From NCBI RefSeq assembly GCF_036588685.1, contig NC_086375.1, positions 43,307,270-43,371,269 on the forward strand: a stretch of 64,000 nucleotides of DNA. The letters are read 5' to 3'. Below are positions 1 to 12,599 of the stretch, in pieces. The translations under genes were made by a program, and so were the position numbers. This stretch comes from Mytilus trossulus. Its lineage: Eukaryota > Mollusca > Bivalvia > Mytilida > Mytilidae. Numbering within the stretch: the first letter of the stretch is position 1; each line of letters starts with the position of its first letter. Under the pieces are notes generated by a model. It was not told where the DNA came from, did no database searches, and was given only the letters and a program-made list of their open reading frames with translations.

Positions 1-2758
1 GTTTTGAATTTTCCTCGGAGTTCAGTAATTTTGTGATTTTACTTTCTAACCTTTCACAAACACGACTTTCCAAGAGTTGGAGTACGCGGAGAGTAAATTT
101 GTCTTGGAAATTTAAGGTTGAATGCTTATTTTAAATGAGGAAATTAGAGGAGAAAATATTACAATTATCACATTTATTTGATGAATTTAAACAGTGAACA
201 CCGACCTAGACAAACTAAAATGCATAACTATCACTAATCTTCTGTAGTAAAGAAAGTTAAATTCACTTTTGCAGTCTTCAAACAACAAACGTTCTTGGTA
301 AAATTGTAAGTTAAAATTTCAAGTACAAATGTAATACCGTTCGTTTTATTTGAACTTCAAATGTTCAATTTAAAATGTCATTGTTTTGATTTATGGATAT
401 ATTCCTAACATTCAAAACTAATAAATAATTTTTCACAATAAAGAAGATAAAACAAATTGTTTGATATATCATTTGTGTACAAAATAAATGAAAGAAGCTA
501 ATTAAATCCTGTGTTTTTGGGTGAAATTTCTCTGTCCAAAATATTTTGTTCTTTATCAATAACCAAATTCCATTTGGCAAGAAACAAAATTCGGTCACAA
601 GATTATAGGGTCTCGATGACTCGAATAGAGATTGTAATGTGCGACAATTCTTTATTGGGGGAAAAGGGGAAGAGTATATTATTTTCGCAGACAGAATTTC
701 ATTTATACCCGATGCTTGGCAGGCTTTTAATTCCATCCACAACTATGTCCTGAAAACAGCTGCATTGGTTGTTACAAAATATTCATTTTCATCTGGTCTT
801 TGGTGAGACTGTCGTACAAGTGAGATGTTTAGCGCTACAAAACCAGGTTCAATCCACCATTTTCTACATTTGAAAATGCCTGTACAAAGTCAGGAATATG
901 ACAGTTGTTGTTCATTCGTGTGGTCTGTTTTGTCATTTGATTTTGCCATGTGATTAGGGACTTTCCGTTTGAATAATCCTCCGGGTAAAGTAGTTTTGTG
1001 ATTTTATTTTTTGGTAAGATTATTTATCTTCCGTTCATACCGGGCCGGAATAAGTATAACCCCTTTTTAAACGCTATTAAAAAATTGTTCTATTGCTGAA
1101 CTACAACGACCACTGTCTCAACATTTATTTTTAGGGCGAGCGCTCATACAGATGTTTAACCCGTCGAGTTGTTAATTTTATTTTCATTTTTTAAACCAAG
1201 AGCCTGTAATACTGTGATTGTCGTTCGTTACTAGCTCATATTTGTTTTTCATTAATTGTTTTCGCATAATATTGGTTTTCTCTTATGAATTTTTCAACTT
1301 TTATCATCCCGGTGCCATGTATATAATTTTCTCTACTGTTTGGATTTTGCTTATATTTGAAGGGAGTACAGTGACTGCAATTGTTTACATCTTTCTTCTC
1401 TCGTATATTTGTTGTATTCTTCACGATATATCATTGACACCCATACTACATCTCTTTATTTTTCACAACAAAACGGAATACATATGCTTTTTACAACATT
1501 ATTGTGTATTTTGTAATATGTGCATGAAACATACATTTCTCAAAATAGCTTAAATCTGAGATTACTATAACATAATCTCAGCTTAAATCTAGAGCTCAAA
1601 ATGTTGATCAGCTTTATTAGCTTAGATCTGAAGCTAAAAATGTTGATACGCTTAATTATCTTAGATCTGAAGCTAAAAATGTGGGAATTTGGCATTTTTG
1701 TATTCATCTGAAAGAGATAAACATTAAATATGACAGAACATTCATTTTGTTTCAATGAGTGGAAAAAGTCGGATAAATATTCCCAATTCTGTTATTTATA
1801 AAATATTATACCATGTTCATGTATTTGAAGATATCTAAAAAGAAACACACGACTTGAAATCTGTGCAAGAAAGTTTTTAAACATAACAGTGCTATACTTT
1901 CAAAGTGCCTTTCATAGTCTATCTTTAAAAACATGTTCTCAATTTCCTTAAACTTTTCACAGTCTGTTTGCAGAGTGAACATGAAAATGTGTTTAATGTA
2001 AACAACAGGGTTCAAGCTTTGCAAATAAGTGGTCATCGTGATAGTAACTCGACAGTGCAGGTTGTTTTTTTAATTTGGTGCATTATTAAGTTCACGAACA
2101 GATAATATATACAGGCAAAATGATAGGTTTCTGCTGATGTACAACTTGTTTTGAAACCAACAACATTTCGTGATTGGTCCAATTCAGAACGGACCATGTG
2201 TTTCTCGGTGTCGGTTCTCTTTAGAAGTCTGTTTTCGATGGGAAGACAATTTTGTTGGTTGGTGAGGTCTGGCCTGCTGTCTTATACTTTTTGTATCAGA
2301 TCTGATGAAGTTGTTGTATGCAGGCTAATGAGACAACTTTCCATCCATTGTCTGTTTTCTAATATGAATTATACCACATTTTTTCACGTCGTTGCATTTC
2401 ATTGCCGGCTAAAATGTTATGACTTTTTGGTTATTGTTAAAGTTCGTATAGTGGTTTAGAACTGCTTAACAACTCCATTTTGAGTTAGGTGCATGGATAT
2501 GTGTCTCATATGCATTCATACAACACCGGCGTATTTGAAGCAAAGGAAGATATATTTCTAAGCATGTGAAAAGTACTAACCCCCAATCTCTTGTCTGAAA
2601 CGTCTCTTTAACGTTGAGTTTTTAGAGACCTGCTAGGGAGTAATCACAATCCGTATAGAAATGGACACATAAAAGAGAAGTAGAATTATAAACCAGAAAC
2701 AAAAATATACAATCATCCACAATAAGACCAAAACAAAGAAGAATTCGTTATTTTAATA
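1..2758. repeat. Copy 1 of a 2.75 kb direct duplication (left end outside window)
   Basis: Nearly identical to 8815-11565, with scattered substitutions and a few short indels, in the same orientation and offset by about 8.8 kb. The match stops abruptly at 'ttcgttattttaata' in both copies. Positions 785-1010 hold a diverged copy of the short repeat seen alone at 8648-8860. No convincing gene is visible. Open frames recur in both copies only because the DNA is nearly identical. It may be a long interspersed element or a segmental duplication; the left end is not visible. Confidence 0.9.
1555..1685. repeat. Short degenerate repeats with a small palindrome
   Basis: Copies of a motif like 'agcttagatctgaagctaaaaatgt' recur with about 50-bp spacing, next to an inverted pair around 'tgagattactataacataatctca'. 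The same array is in the second duplication copy at about 10355-10490. Confidence 0.6.
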
Positions 2759-3100
2759 TGTATGTACTATGTATGTTTAAAAAAGAACGCTTTTTTGGCG
2801 CAAAAATGTGCTTTTTATTGCGCAAATGAATTTCTCCCGCGACGCTTACCTCTTACTTAAATTACAAAAAAAAGTGTATCCTTTCTTTTTTATTTTTCAC
2901 TCTATTCGGTCCGACCTTTTTTTTATTAGTTTATCTTGACTTTTTTCTTAAAAAAATGTTATCCTGCCTATTTTTATTACTCAAAACTTCTGTCCTGTCT
3001 TTTTTTTTTTTAAATTGCACTCGAACATACTGGACCATCACACATTCGAATCAAAGTTACTACAGTGCAGCATCCCAAAGCAGGGAACATATTTATATTA
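2759..3100. other. Intergenic low-complexity DNA
   Basis: T-rich runs, including 'tttttttttttt' near 3000, with no open frame of interest. It lies just upstream of the TATA box of the glycine-rich gene. Confidence 0.6.
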
Positions 3101-3110
3101 TTTTTTTTTA

Positions 3111-3118
3111 TATAAAAG
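3111..3118 (+). promoter_or_regulatory. TATA box of the glycine-rich secreted protein gene
   Basis: A consensus TATAAAAG follows a T-run, about 158 bp upstream of the chosen ATG at 3269. Transcription would be expected to start near 3140-3150, giving a 5' UTR of roughly 120 nt. The assignment rests on sequence and position only. Confidence 0.55.
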
Positions 3119-3268
3119 TTTAAAAAGCGACATGGAAGAAAAATCAATTTACTTTTAGCCAAAAGTAGAAAGTAAATAAAACTAAACCTAAAAGATACAA
3201 CAGATTAGATAAATTACAGCGCATTGCTTAATATGAAAATGTTTTCTTTTATTAAGGGTATATCAACA

Positions 3269-3575
3269 ATGAAGGCTTTTATACTGTTTGTGGTAGCAGT
3301 GGCATCAATTGTACATGTGACTGAAGGTCAACTTCCCGGACTTGGGGCGGCAGGCGGACTTATCCGGCCCTTAATTGGTTTATCTCTCCTAGATAGTTTT
3401 ATAGGCGGTGGAAATGGCGGGAATGGATTTTTCGGCGGTGGTAGAGGAGGAGACGGCCGTGGAGGAAATGCCGAACAGGTCTTCCTTATTGAGCGAGAGC
3501 AGCAACAAAGTAATTTCCAGTTTGGACCACCACCAGGTGGTTTCTTTGGACAGCCGTTTTATGTACCTGACCAAC
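3269..3575 (+). CDS. Small secreted glycine-rich protein, first coding exon
   Basis: The ATG at 3269 opens directly into a textbook signal peptide (MKAF, then a hydrophobic core ending VTEG before QLPG), so I prefer it to the in-frame ATGs at 3224 and 3233, which would bury the signal. The mature part is short. A Leu/Gly stretch leads into a Gly-Asn-Gly/Arg-Gly-Gly region at residues about 47-65, then an acidic/Gln segment, then GPPPGGFFGQPFYVPD. The exon ends at a strong donor, gtaagt at 3576, after one base of a codon. Composition resembles secreted structural proteins such as shell-matrix or byssal accessory proteins, but no family motif is recognised. The full protein is probably about 104-112 residues, depending on the downstream acceptor. 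It lies between the two copies of the long duplication. Confidence 0.75.
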
Positions 3576-4619
3576 GTAAGTGAACTTTATTTTATTACAC
3601 AAAATACTACTTGATAGTGAATTATATCTAGAAATTGAGGTATGTACATGTAAGTAAATTTTATTCAAAGTCGGCACACATGTTCACAATGACAATCAAA
3701 ACATTAGACCGGATGAGAATGTAACCGACTATACTTATTCACTTAGCTGTCTATTAGATAAAATGTATATATGTCGCTCCTCTACTTTTATTTTTTACCT
3801 TTTTGTACATAGAAAATGAAAAGCGGGAATGGAGTCCATCATTTACACTCGCTCAAATGGTGTTTATATAGCACGATACTGATTTACAATAATTAGGTAT
3901 AAAAATGTATCTCCCATGTACACATACAGTTTTATAAATTCAATGTTTTATATTTTAAGTGTTGTTGCAGACTTAGATAAATCTTCAGCTGAAGGCTAGT
4001 TTTTCTGAACGTCAAAATATCTAAGATATAATTCATGGCAGCCGTATATATTCGTTTTCATCTAACCATGGGTTGGACATTAACACTCGATTATTTTGTC
4101 CCGAGCGTTGATCAGCCGGACAGGTGTCGGCAAGGGACATATAAAACACTTACAATTTCGTTTCCAAAGATTGTACCCCATTTACACAAAATATATTTCG
4201 TCCACTTCAGAGAAAAGGATTTCATGGCTAGATGAGTAAAAGAGGGCCGATTTGATGTTTTCAATTTATTGTGTAGTAAATCTAATACATTATTATATGA
4301 TAATTTTACACCGTGCAATTTTATATGTTTTACTTTACAAAGCAAAGTTTTTATTTTACTGGATATATTATATAGTTTTTATATACTCTGCATTCATTTA
4401 TTGTCGTGAAAGGCGAAAATCGTAGTTTCGTGGATATCTGATTTCTAGATTTTCGAAAAACCTATGAGAAAATTTGAGATCTGATTAACATTTAAATTCC
4501 TGGTATACTTTTACCTACAATTGGAACGAAAATTGGTATACAACGAATTAAATTGAATCTACAGCATTGGATTGTCTTGATATTAATTGCTTCACCTTTT
4601 TTTTTGCTTTTATTTTTAG

Positions 4620-4845
4620 GATGGTAAATGTTGCAGAAGCCAGATTGTATCAATTAGTAGAAAAGAAGTTCATATGCAGAATGTTGGTGGCTCTTGATAC
4701 ATGTCATTGGCTTGACACTTTGAAAAAACATTGCAAAAAAAATCCGCTTGTTTATAATTAATTATCACTATTTCGCACATCATTAAAACCTTTCCATATC
4801 AGTCTCATTATTTAATACGAATAAAGTTTTTATGCATATTTGTTT
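4620..4845 (+). other. Candidate terminal exon and 3' UTR of the glycine-rich gene
   Basis: A long pyrimidine tract ending 'tatttttag' gives a strong acceptor at 4619. Joined in phase to 3575 it adds only Arg-Trp and then a TAA, so most of this exon would be 3' UTR, with AATAAA at 4820-4825. A competing acceptor at 3970 (gttgttgcag) would add about nine residues (HLDKSSAEG) before a stop. Without transcripts I cannot choose. The intron of about 1.0 kb holds nothing else recognisable. Confidence 0.45.
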
Positions 4846-6111
4846 CAAATATTGACATTTTTTATTATCAATACTCTCAAGCATTATAAATTATAAGTTT
4901 TTCCACTTTTCGTGGAAAAACCTTTTTTGTTTCTTCTGATTTTTTTTTTGTTTTTTTTCCTTCTGCCGTCTGAGATGCTTTTTTGTTTACAACATATCGA
5001 ATGGATGTTTAGCCAATGAGGTTGTACGCAGTAATGGGGGTTTCAAGACTCACCCTGTGTGTCCGCACACTTATTCTTATAGGAGTTATCTCCCTGCGTC
5101 CCTCTTTTCTTGTTACCGCTATATCTTTTAAACCGTAAAAGATTTTAACAAACTGTTTTCACCAAATTGTTCGTCTACTCGAATGATTTGGTTAATTTTA
5201 ACTGGCAGTGGAGTGATCGGAAGACATCTTATGGGAGTTATTTCCCTTTGAAAATTTAAAATAGGCGATATGTTGGATAAATTCATAAGTTTATAAGTCG
5301 TAGTGGCCTACTGTCTTTTGATATGAAGTCCTTAGTCCATTTAAAGAAAATTAAAGTCAAGGTCAAATGTCAAGGTCATGTTCTAAATTTTGAATTTTGC
5401 TTGTTATCGTTATTCAAAAGAAACTATAACAGAATAAGGATATGAAGTGTTTGCCAAATAACTGTTTACAAAAATGTTTTTTATCGGTTCTATACAGATA
5501 TAAGAAGATGTGATATGAGTGCCAATGAGACAACTCTCCATCCAAGTAACAAATGATAAAAGTAAACCATTATACGGTCTTCAACACGGAGCTATGGCTC
5601 ACACAGAGGCTATTTTTTATTTTCTTTTGTTAGTTTTGGTATGCTTCGTAGCAGTCTATTGAGTCAAGACAATTGCAACAGATGTGTCCAGTTGTTATTA
5701 TGCTATGCTTGTACACCAATGTTCTAAGTTGATGAATACTAAAGTCCGCCATATTTTCCACGTACTTGACGTGTTATAGATATGACGTGTTATAAATATG
5801 TCCTGTCTTTTGGTGGAGGTGTATGTTGTCCCTTAGGTGTTTGCTGTCTTATTGGTCGTTGGGTTGCTGTCTCCTTGACAGATTCTCCATAATTTCATTG
5901 TGTACCTTATTCTAATTTAAGAAGCAGTTTTATTTATAAGATTGGTTTATATGAGGGTCTGGATTGGAATTCTTCATTTCTGTATCCTTTATCATTTATG
6001 TATGTATTTTTTCTTTATTCTATAATAAAAAATTTGCCTATTTTACTCTGTTTTTTATAACACACCTTTTTTCTCTGCCTATTACTTTTTGTGTCATTTT
6101 CTTTATTTAAG
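4846..6111. repeat. Intergenic stretch of bivalve-type repeat fragments
   Basis: The stretch contains a small palindrome at 4889-4913 (agtttttccac/gtggaaaaac). A segment at 5040-5420 has 'ggagttatctccct' and 'aaggtcaaatgtcaaggtca' motifs typical of bivalve repeats. A copy of the 'gccaatgagacaactctcc' repeat lies at about 5508-5620. A fragment at 5815-5900 resembles the 3' end of the Penelope-like element at 35.3 kb. No gene is seen. Confidence 0.6.
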
Positions 6112-6475
6112 AATTGAATGCTTCTTTTTGTAAATTTATTGGGGTGTAAAAGCGTTGACCGAAGTACATTTTGTATGAAGCGCGGAAGCGCTTCATACTA
6201 AAAATGTGCGCACGGTCAACGCTTTTACAACCCTATAAAGTTACAAAAAGAAGCATTCAATACTTATAATTACATTTTTTTAGATATGATCATGAAAATT
6301 TTTTTTTATATATTTTGTATTTTATTCATCTGTGCACTTTATTGTGGGACCACGTGCTATCATGAATGAAAAGTTTTATTGAGTGATGCAATTGCTAACG
6401 GAATAACACAGGATGTGCAGTAAACCAATCAAAATAAAGTATTATAATGAAACATACATCTTATGTAATTATTCT
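6112..6475 (+). mobile_element. Fold-back (MITE-like) element, copy 1
   Basis: Positions 6112-6275 form a long hairpin with arms of about 75 bp, starting 'gaattgaatgcttctttttg' and ending 'caaaaagaagcattcaat', around a GCGCGGAAGCGC centre. The homology continues to about 6475 through a segment containing 'ccacgtgctatcatgaatga'. The whole unit recurs in inverted orientation at 27045-27414, which identifies it as a mobile repeat and not a local palindrome. No coding capacity. Confidence 0.85.
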
Positions 6476-7009
6476 TTATTTTTAAGCGCATTTTTCTGCC
6501 GTGTTGGTCCATTATTCTCTATTTTGTAAATCCTATCCATGCACCGCCTCTTATATCAATGCATGAATCTTATGCAATATTACTATTTCTGTTTTTGCCA
6601 ATTACGTTGGAGGAGTGGAATAGATTACTTGAGTTGTAACATATGAATTTTAAAGTTATACATTTCGCACAAGTGTCCAACCGTGCATGTTTATTTAAGA
6701 TGCACAATTCTGAATATCTTCTCTAGTACATTTAATGTTAATAATTCGATACTTCAAACTTGTGATAGCCGGATCTTCTGAAATTAAATACCACAACACT
6801 TTAATCTACCTGTCACTTTTACCTATCTACCTAAGTTTTCTCGGTTAGACTCGAAAAGGCAAATATCATTTAATTTAAAAAGATTTATTTTATTTGGTTA
6901 ATGTCCATACAAGTTTTAATTTCCTCTCAGATACCAGCAATGCTATGACATTTTATTAATTTATGCACTGAAAATTCGTGGAATTAGGACACAGTATAAA
7001 GGATTATAA
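6476..7009. other. AT-rich intergenic DNA
   Basis: No repeat, gene or strong regulatory signal recognised between the fold-back element and the open frame that begins at 7010. Confidence 0.5.
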
Positions 7010-7543
7010 GAGAGAAGGGTTTTAGAATTTACATTTCTGTATCGCTATGTCTACTCGAAGCCAGATGGAGTGATTTATAGGGATATTTTAAAGTATCTAG
7101 TACTTGTTGAAATTGGGATACGTTTGTGTGAAGTAGACTTTCCTACGATTTATATCACTCACTGGTTCTTAGTGAATGATAAAAGTGGTACACGTACGAC
7201 AATTGCATGTTATTCTAAAATGTCTGACACGACATCCCTAGTGGACGATACTTTAATGAATTACGAGGCGAAGACGAGAAAGAATTTAGACGGAACGATA
7301 AACTTAAAGGATGAAAGTGAATGTGAGGGCCGATTACATGGATTTATTTATTTACATGGATATGATCCGGACTTAAAGTATAAAGTTCCATTGTTTGTCC
7401 AAGCTAATATTGCAAGAACATGTAAATTCTCAAAAGCCAATCCAACAATCGCCTCGTTTCTAAGAATGAGAACAATGACATCGATGTCAGATGAAACAAA
7501 AAATAGACGATCATTTCAACAACTGCCGACAATGGAAGAATAA
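7010..7543 (+). CDS. Orphan open frame, possible 3' exon of an unidentified gene
   Basis: The frame is open from the stop at 7007-7009 to a TAA at 7541, about 177 codons, unusually long for this AT-rich DNA. There is no ATG in the first 70 codons; the first is at 7220 (MSDTTSLVDD), which would give 107 residues. The frame may therefore be the last exon of a larger gene, but no convincing acceptor is visible; AG dinucleotides at 7023 and 7060 are weak. The composition is protein-like and mixed: acidic near NLDGTINLKDESECEG, then Arg/Lys/Met-rich near the C-terminus, ending QQLPTMEE. I recognise no domain, signal peptide or membrane segment. A candidate AATAAA lies near 8065. It could be a chance ORF. 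Confidence 0.35.
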   Translation, partial: ERRVLEFTFLYRYVYSKPDGVIYRDILKYLVLVEIGIRLCEVDFPTIYITHWFLVNDKSGTRTTIACYSKMSDTTSLVDDTLMNYEAKTRKNLDGTINLKDESECEGRLHGFIYLHGYDPDLKYKVPLFVQANIARTCKFSKANPTIASFLRMRTMTSMSDETKNRRSFQQLPTMEE

Positions 7544-8647
7544 CGGGAAAGGGCAATGCATTTTTTGTGACTATTTTCAGTAATGGAATATGTTTTTATA
7601 TACAGTGCTTTATGGAAAAACGGTGATAAAGGATATATTTAATTAAATGATAACATATAGAAACCAATGCAATGGAGTATTTCTTACAGTGTTTACTTTT
7701 TATATGATTTTTAAAACGCATATATTGGTCTTCATTTGAATCAAAATATTTACTATGGTAGATGTTGTAATGAATATTAGTAGTATTTTGAGATAATTAG
7801 AATACTGTTTTTTTTACTCAGAATTTCTTTAGCATATCACCATGAATTTATATGCAATATTTTACTGTGATATATCTTTCTAGCTTGACAAAAATATAAT
7901 CCCGTTAAACACCTGTTTCAAGGTGCTTTTCCCAGACATTTAATTTTTCACTTTATCTGAAATTAAATCACACATTTGAAAAAAAAACCTACTTTATAAT
8001 TTAATGTAGTAGGATAATACTATAAAAGGTATCTAAAAATAGCTAAATAAAAGTGATCAAATCTGAATAAAATATGTCATCCCCCACTATGATATTTCTC
8101 TCCGACCTTTTGTGTTAACTATCTGTACCTTAGGTACATTTAAGATTAACATTTCTATTGATGTATTCACTTTCTATCAGTTGTCATTATTATTCTCCTG
8201 ATTTCATAGGAACACTTGTATCTACATAATAATCATTTCATTTTGCTCTTTTATCAAATGCTTGATTAAATTTCATTGGAGAAATATGAATTTTAATTTG
8301 TTTGCTTTGCACTATTTAATTTGTGTACAATTGAAAAGTTTTAAATTAAATCTTTTTACAACAAAATTGTTCGACACAACATTATTATAACTAAAGGATA
8401 TGTTGAGTCACGTAATTATAGTTATATTCAAATAGTATTAAAAATAAATGATTAAACTTTATCGTGGCACTTTCTGACCATACCCAGGTCCGGCTTCCAT
8501 AGATAAAAATTAAAACTTAAATTGAATTAAATTAAATCTATTTGCAAAACAATATGCATTTATATTTTTCTACCCCTATTTTTGCATTTTACCTAATATT
8601 TCTGTTTGTTATGTTTGCTTTGCATCGTTATCAATATAATGGAATTT
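7544..8647. other. AT-rich intergenic DNA
   Basis: Very AT-rich, no recognised gene or repeat. It may include the 3' UTR of the preceding open frame, with an AATAAA near 8065. Confidence 0.5.
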
Positions 8648-8860
8648 TATGCGACTGTCATACAAGTGAGAGGTTTAGCTAGCTATAAAACTATGTTTAA
8701 TCCACCATTTTCTACATAAGGAAATGCCTGTAGCAAGTCAGGAAAATGACAGTTGTTATCCATTTGTTTTATGTGTTTTAGCTTTTGATTTTGCCATTTG
8801 ATTAGGTACTTTCCGTTTTGAATTTTCCTCGGAGTTCAGTATTTTTGTGATTTTACTTTC
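8648..8860 (+). repeat. Interspersed repeat family A ('actgtcatacaagtgagagg')
   Basis: A unit of about 210 bp running from 'gactgtcatacaagtgagag' through 'aatccaccattttctaca' to 'ttcctcggagttcagt'. Diverged copies lie at 785-1010 and 9610-9830 inside the long duplication, and inverted copies lie at 22630-22850 and, partially, at 60365-60440. It overlaps the left boundary of duplication copy 2, so duplication and repeat are probably parts of one larger element. No coding potential. Confidence 0.8.
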
Positions 8861-11565
8861 TAACCTCTCACAAACACGACTTTCCAAGAGTTGGAGTACG
8901 CGGAGAGTAAATTTGTCTTGGAAATTTAAGGTTGAATGCTTATTTTAAATGAGGAAATTAGAGGAGAAAATTTTACAATTATCACATTTATTTGATGAAT
9001 TTGAACAGTGAACACCGACCTAGACAAACTAAAATTCATAACTATCACTAATCTTCTGTAGTAAAGAAAGTTAAATTCACTTTTGCAGTCTTCAAACAAC
9101 AAACGTTCTTGGTAAAATTGTAAGTTAAAATTTCAAGTACAAATGTAATACCGTTCGTTTTATTTGAACTTCAAATGTTCAATTTAAAATGTCATTGTTT
9201 TGATTTATGGATATATTCCTAACATTCAAAACTAATAAATAATTTTTCACAATAAAGAAGATAAAACAAATTGTTTGATATATCATTTGTGTACAAAATA
9301 AATGAAAGAAGCTAATTAAATCTTGTGTTTTGGGGTGAAATTTCTCTGTCCAAAATATTTTGTTCTTTATCAATAACCAAATTCCATTTGGCAAGAAACA
9401 AAATTCGGTCACAAGATTGTAGGGTCTCGATGACTCGAATAGAGATTGTAATGTGCGACAATTCTTTATTGGGGGAAAAGGGGAAGAGTATATTATTTTC
9501 GCAGACAGAATTTCATTTATACCCGATGCTTGGCAGTCTTTTAATTCCATCCACAACTATGTCCTGAAAACAGCTGCATTGGTTGTTACAAAATATTCAT
9601 TTTCATCTGGTCTTTGGTGAGACTGTCGTACAAGTGAGATGTTTAGCGCTACAAAACCAGGTTCAATCCACCATTTTCCTCATTTGAAAATGCCTGTACA
9701 AAGTCAGGAATATGACAGTTGTGTGGTCTGTTTTGTCATTTGATTTTGCCATGTGATTAGGGACTTTCCGTTTGAATAATCCTCCGGGTAAAGTAGTTTT
9801 GTGATTTTATTTTTTGGTAAGATTATTTATCTTCCGTTCATACCGGGCCGGAATAAGTATAACCCCTTTTTAAACGCTATTAAAAGATTGTTCTATTGCT
9901 GAACTACAAAGACCACTGTCTCAACATTTATTTTTAGGGCGAGCGCTCATATAGATGTTTAACCCGTCGAGTTGTTAATTTTATTTTCATTTTTCAAACC
10001 AAGAGCCTGTAATACTGTGATTGTCGTTCGTTACTAGCTCATATTTGTTTTTCATTAATTGTTTTCGCATAATATTGGTTTTCTCTTATGAATTTTTCAA
10101 CTTTTGTCATCCCGGTACCATGTATATAATTTTTATCTACTGTTTGGATTTTGCTCATATTTGAAGGGAGTACAGTGACTGCAATTGTTTACATCTTTCT
10201 TCTCTCGTATATTTGTTGTATTCTTCACGATATATTATTGACACCCATACTACATCTCTTTATTTTTCACAACAAAACGGAATACATATGCTTTTTACAA
10301 CATTATTGTGTATTTTGTAATATGTGCATGAAACATACATTTCTCAAAATAGCTTAAATCTGAGATTACTATAACATAATCTCAGCTTAAATCTAGAGCT
10401 CAAAATGTTGATCAGCTTTATTAGCTTAGATCTGAAGCTAAAAATGTTGATACGCTTAATTATCTTAGATTTGAAGCTAAAAATGTGGGAATTTGGCATT
10501 TTTGTATTCATCTGAAATAGATAAACATTAAATATGACAGAACATTCATTTTGTTTCAATGAGTGGAAAAAGTCGGATAAATATTCCCAATTCTGTTATT
10601 TATAAAATATTATACCATGTTCATGTATTTGAAGATATCTAAAAAGAAACACCCGACTTGAAATCTGTGCAAGAAAGTTTTTAAACATAACAGTGCTATA
10701 CTTTCAAAGTGCCTTTCATAGTCTATCTTTAAAAACATGTTCTCAATTTCCTTAAACTTTTCACAGTCTGTTTGCAGAGTGAACATGAAAATGTGTTTAA
10801 TGTTAACAACAGGGTTCAAGCTTTGCAAATAAGTGGTCATCGTGATAGTAACTCGACAGTGCAGGTTTGTTTTTTTTTTAATTTGGTGCATTATTAAGTT
10901 CACGAACAGATAATATATACAGGCCAAATGATAGGTTTCTGCTGATGTACAACTTGTTTTGAAACCAACAACATTTCGTGATTGGTCCAATTCAGAACGG
11001 ACCATGTGTTTCTCGGTGTCGGTTCTCTTTAGAAGTCTGTTTTCGATGGGAAGACAATTTTGTTGGTTGGTGAGGTCTGGCCTGCTGTCTTATACTTTTT
11101 GTATCAGATCTGATGAAGTTGTTGTATGCAGGCTAATGAGACAACTTTCCATCCATTGTCTGTTTTCTAATATGAATTATACCACATTTTTCACGTCGTT
11201 GCATTTCATTGCCGGCTAAAAGGTTATGACTTTTTGGTTATTGTTAAAGTTCGTATAGTGGTTTAGAACTGCTTAACAACTCCATTTTGAGTTAGGTGCA
11301 TGGATATGTGTCTCATATGCATTCATACAACACCGGCGTATTTGAAGCAAAGGAAGATATATTTCTAAGCATGTGAAAAGTACTAACCCCCAATCTCTTG
11401 TCTGAAACGTCTCTTTAACGTTGAGTTTTTAGAGACCTGCTAGGGAGTAATCACAATCCGTATAGAAATGGACACATAAAAGAGAAGTAGAATTATAAAC
11501 CAGAAACAAAAATATACAATCATCCACAATAAGACCAAAACAAAGAAGAATTCGTTATTTTAATA
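8815..11565. repeat. Copy 2 of the 2.75 kb direct duplication
   Basis: Matches 1-2758 nearly base for base. Differences include loss of a short stretch near 9721 and a longer T-run near 10866. After 11565 the sequences diverge completely. High identity implies a recent event. No gene is recognised inside. Confidence 0.9.
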
Positions 11566-12599
11566 ATCTGTCACTAGTAATACCAATGTTTCAGCAAAAC
11601 AACATATATAACATAACAAAATCAAACAGAACACAAATGGAAAGCAAGACCATCCTACTCCTAGCATCCTAGCAAACAACAAACACCGCCCCTGTATAAA
11701 ACACTATTCTGAACGATTTTTCATATATTTGTTGATGTGACTTTGTTTTTTTCAAATTTGATATTAAAAAATATTTTTCAATCATAAAGCAGAAAAAGAT
11801 TAAATTTTTTTTTGTTAATAATTTTTAACTAATTCTCAAACATATCAGAAATTAAATTTTGTTACATTGAATCAATATATGTTATAAACAATATATGTAA
11901 TAAACATTATCGCTATTATCTGTATTTTTCCTTTGATGTTTTTTTGTGATAATTTTCATATCACTCGTGTAGAGTGAGAATGAAAATTATCGCTAGTTTC
12001 TAAGGTCCTTAGCAACAGCGTATTAATCTAATTCATTCGCTAGAGTGTCGGCCAATCAGAAAAGATTAGCCGGAACTATACAAAAACATGTTATCGGATG
12101 ACTTCGCTGAAATGTCAAAGATGATTTCTCGTTTTAATATTTTACCGTGAATTTCGCCGTTAAATAATTTATTGGAAGTTAATAAATGTAATCAAATCAT
12201 GTTTTTAAAAGATAGAAAATGTCCTTTTTTTTAAACATAAGTCTACTTCAAACAAATCATCGTAGGTCTGTCTGCATGTACATTTCTTCATGCATGATTA
12301 TTTCTTTGTCTGCTTTGAAAATACATTATATATTCAACCGCTCACTTCATTTTAAAACACCAAATTACAGCTTATCCACAGTGAAAATGGTCCTCGCCAT
12401 ATTTGAACACGCCGGATGGTCAGATGAGACATTTTTTTTCAAATGAATGAACTATCTGAGCGACTACATATTTATATCAAATAAGCCTACGTCTAAAAAA
12501 TAGTACCACAAAAGAAAATGCATTATCATCATATAAGATACTTTTTTTTAACTGAAATTTAAATTAAATGATATTCGAAAATACAAATAATAGCGATAA
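11566..12599. repeat. Intergenic DNA with a small fold-back repeat
   Basis: A hairpin near 11948-11990 pairs 'gataattttcat' with 'atgaaaattatc' around 'cactcgtgtagagtg'. It is followed by a segment with 'aaggtccttagcaacagcg' and 'ggccaatcagaaaagatta', the style of a MITE. The rest is AT-rich without recognised genes. Confidence 0.5.

Noticed and set aside
365-742. 125-codon minus-strand frame repeated at 9179-9556
   Set aside because: It is shared only because the two DNA segments are nearly identical. No start context, motif or protein-like composition.
10610-11005. 131-codon minus-strand frame in duplication copy 2
   Set aside because: The other copy has a stop at the matching place (76 codons), so the frame is not conserved between near-identical copies.
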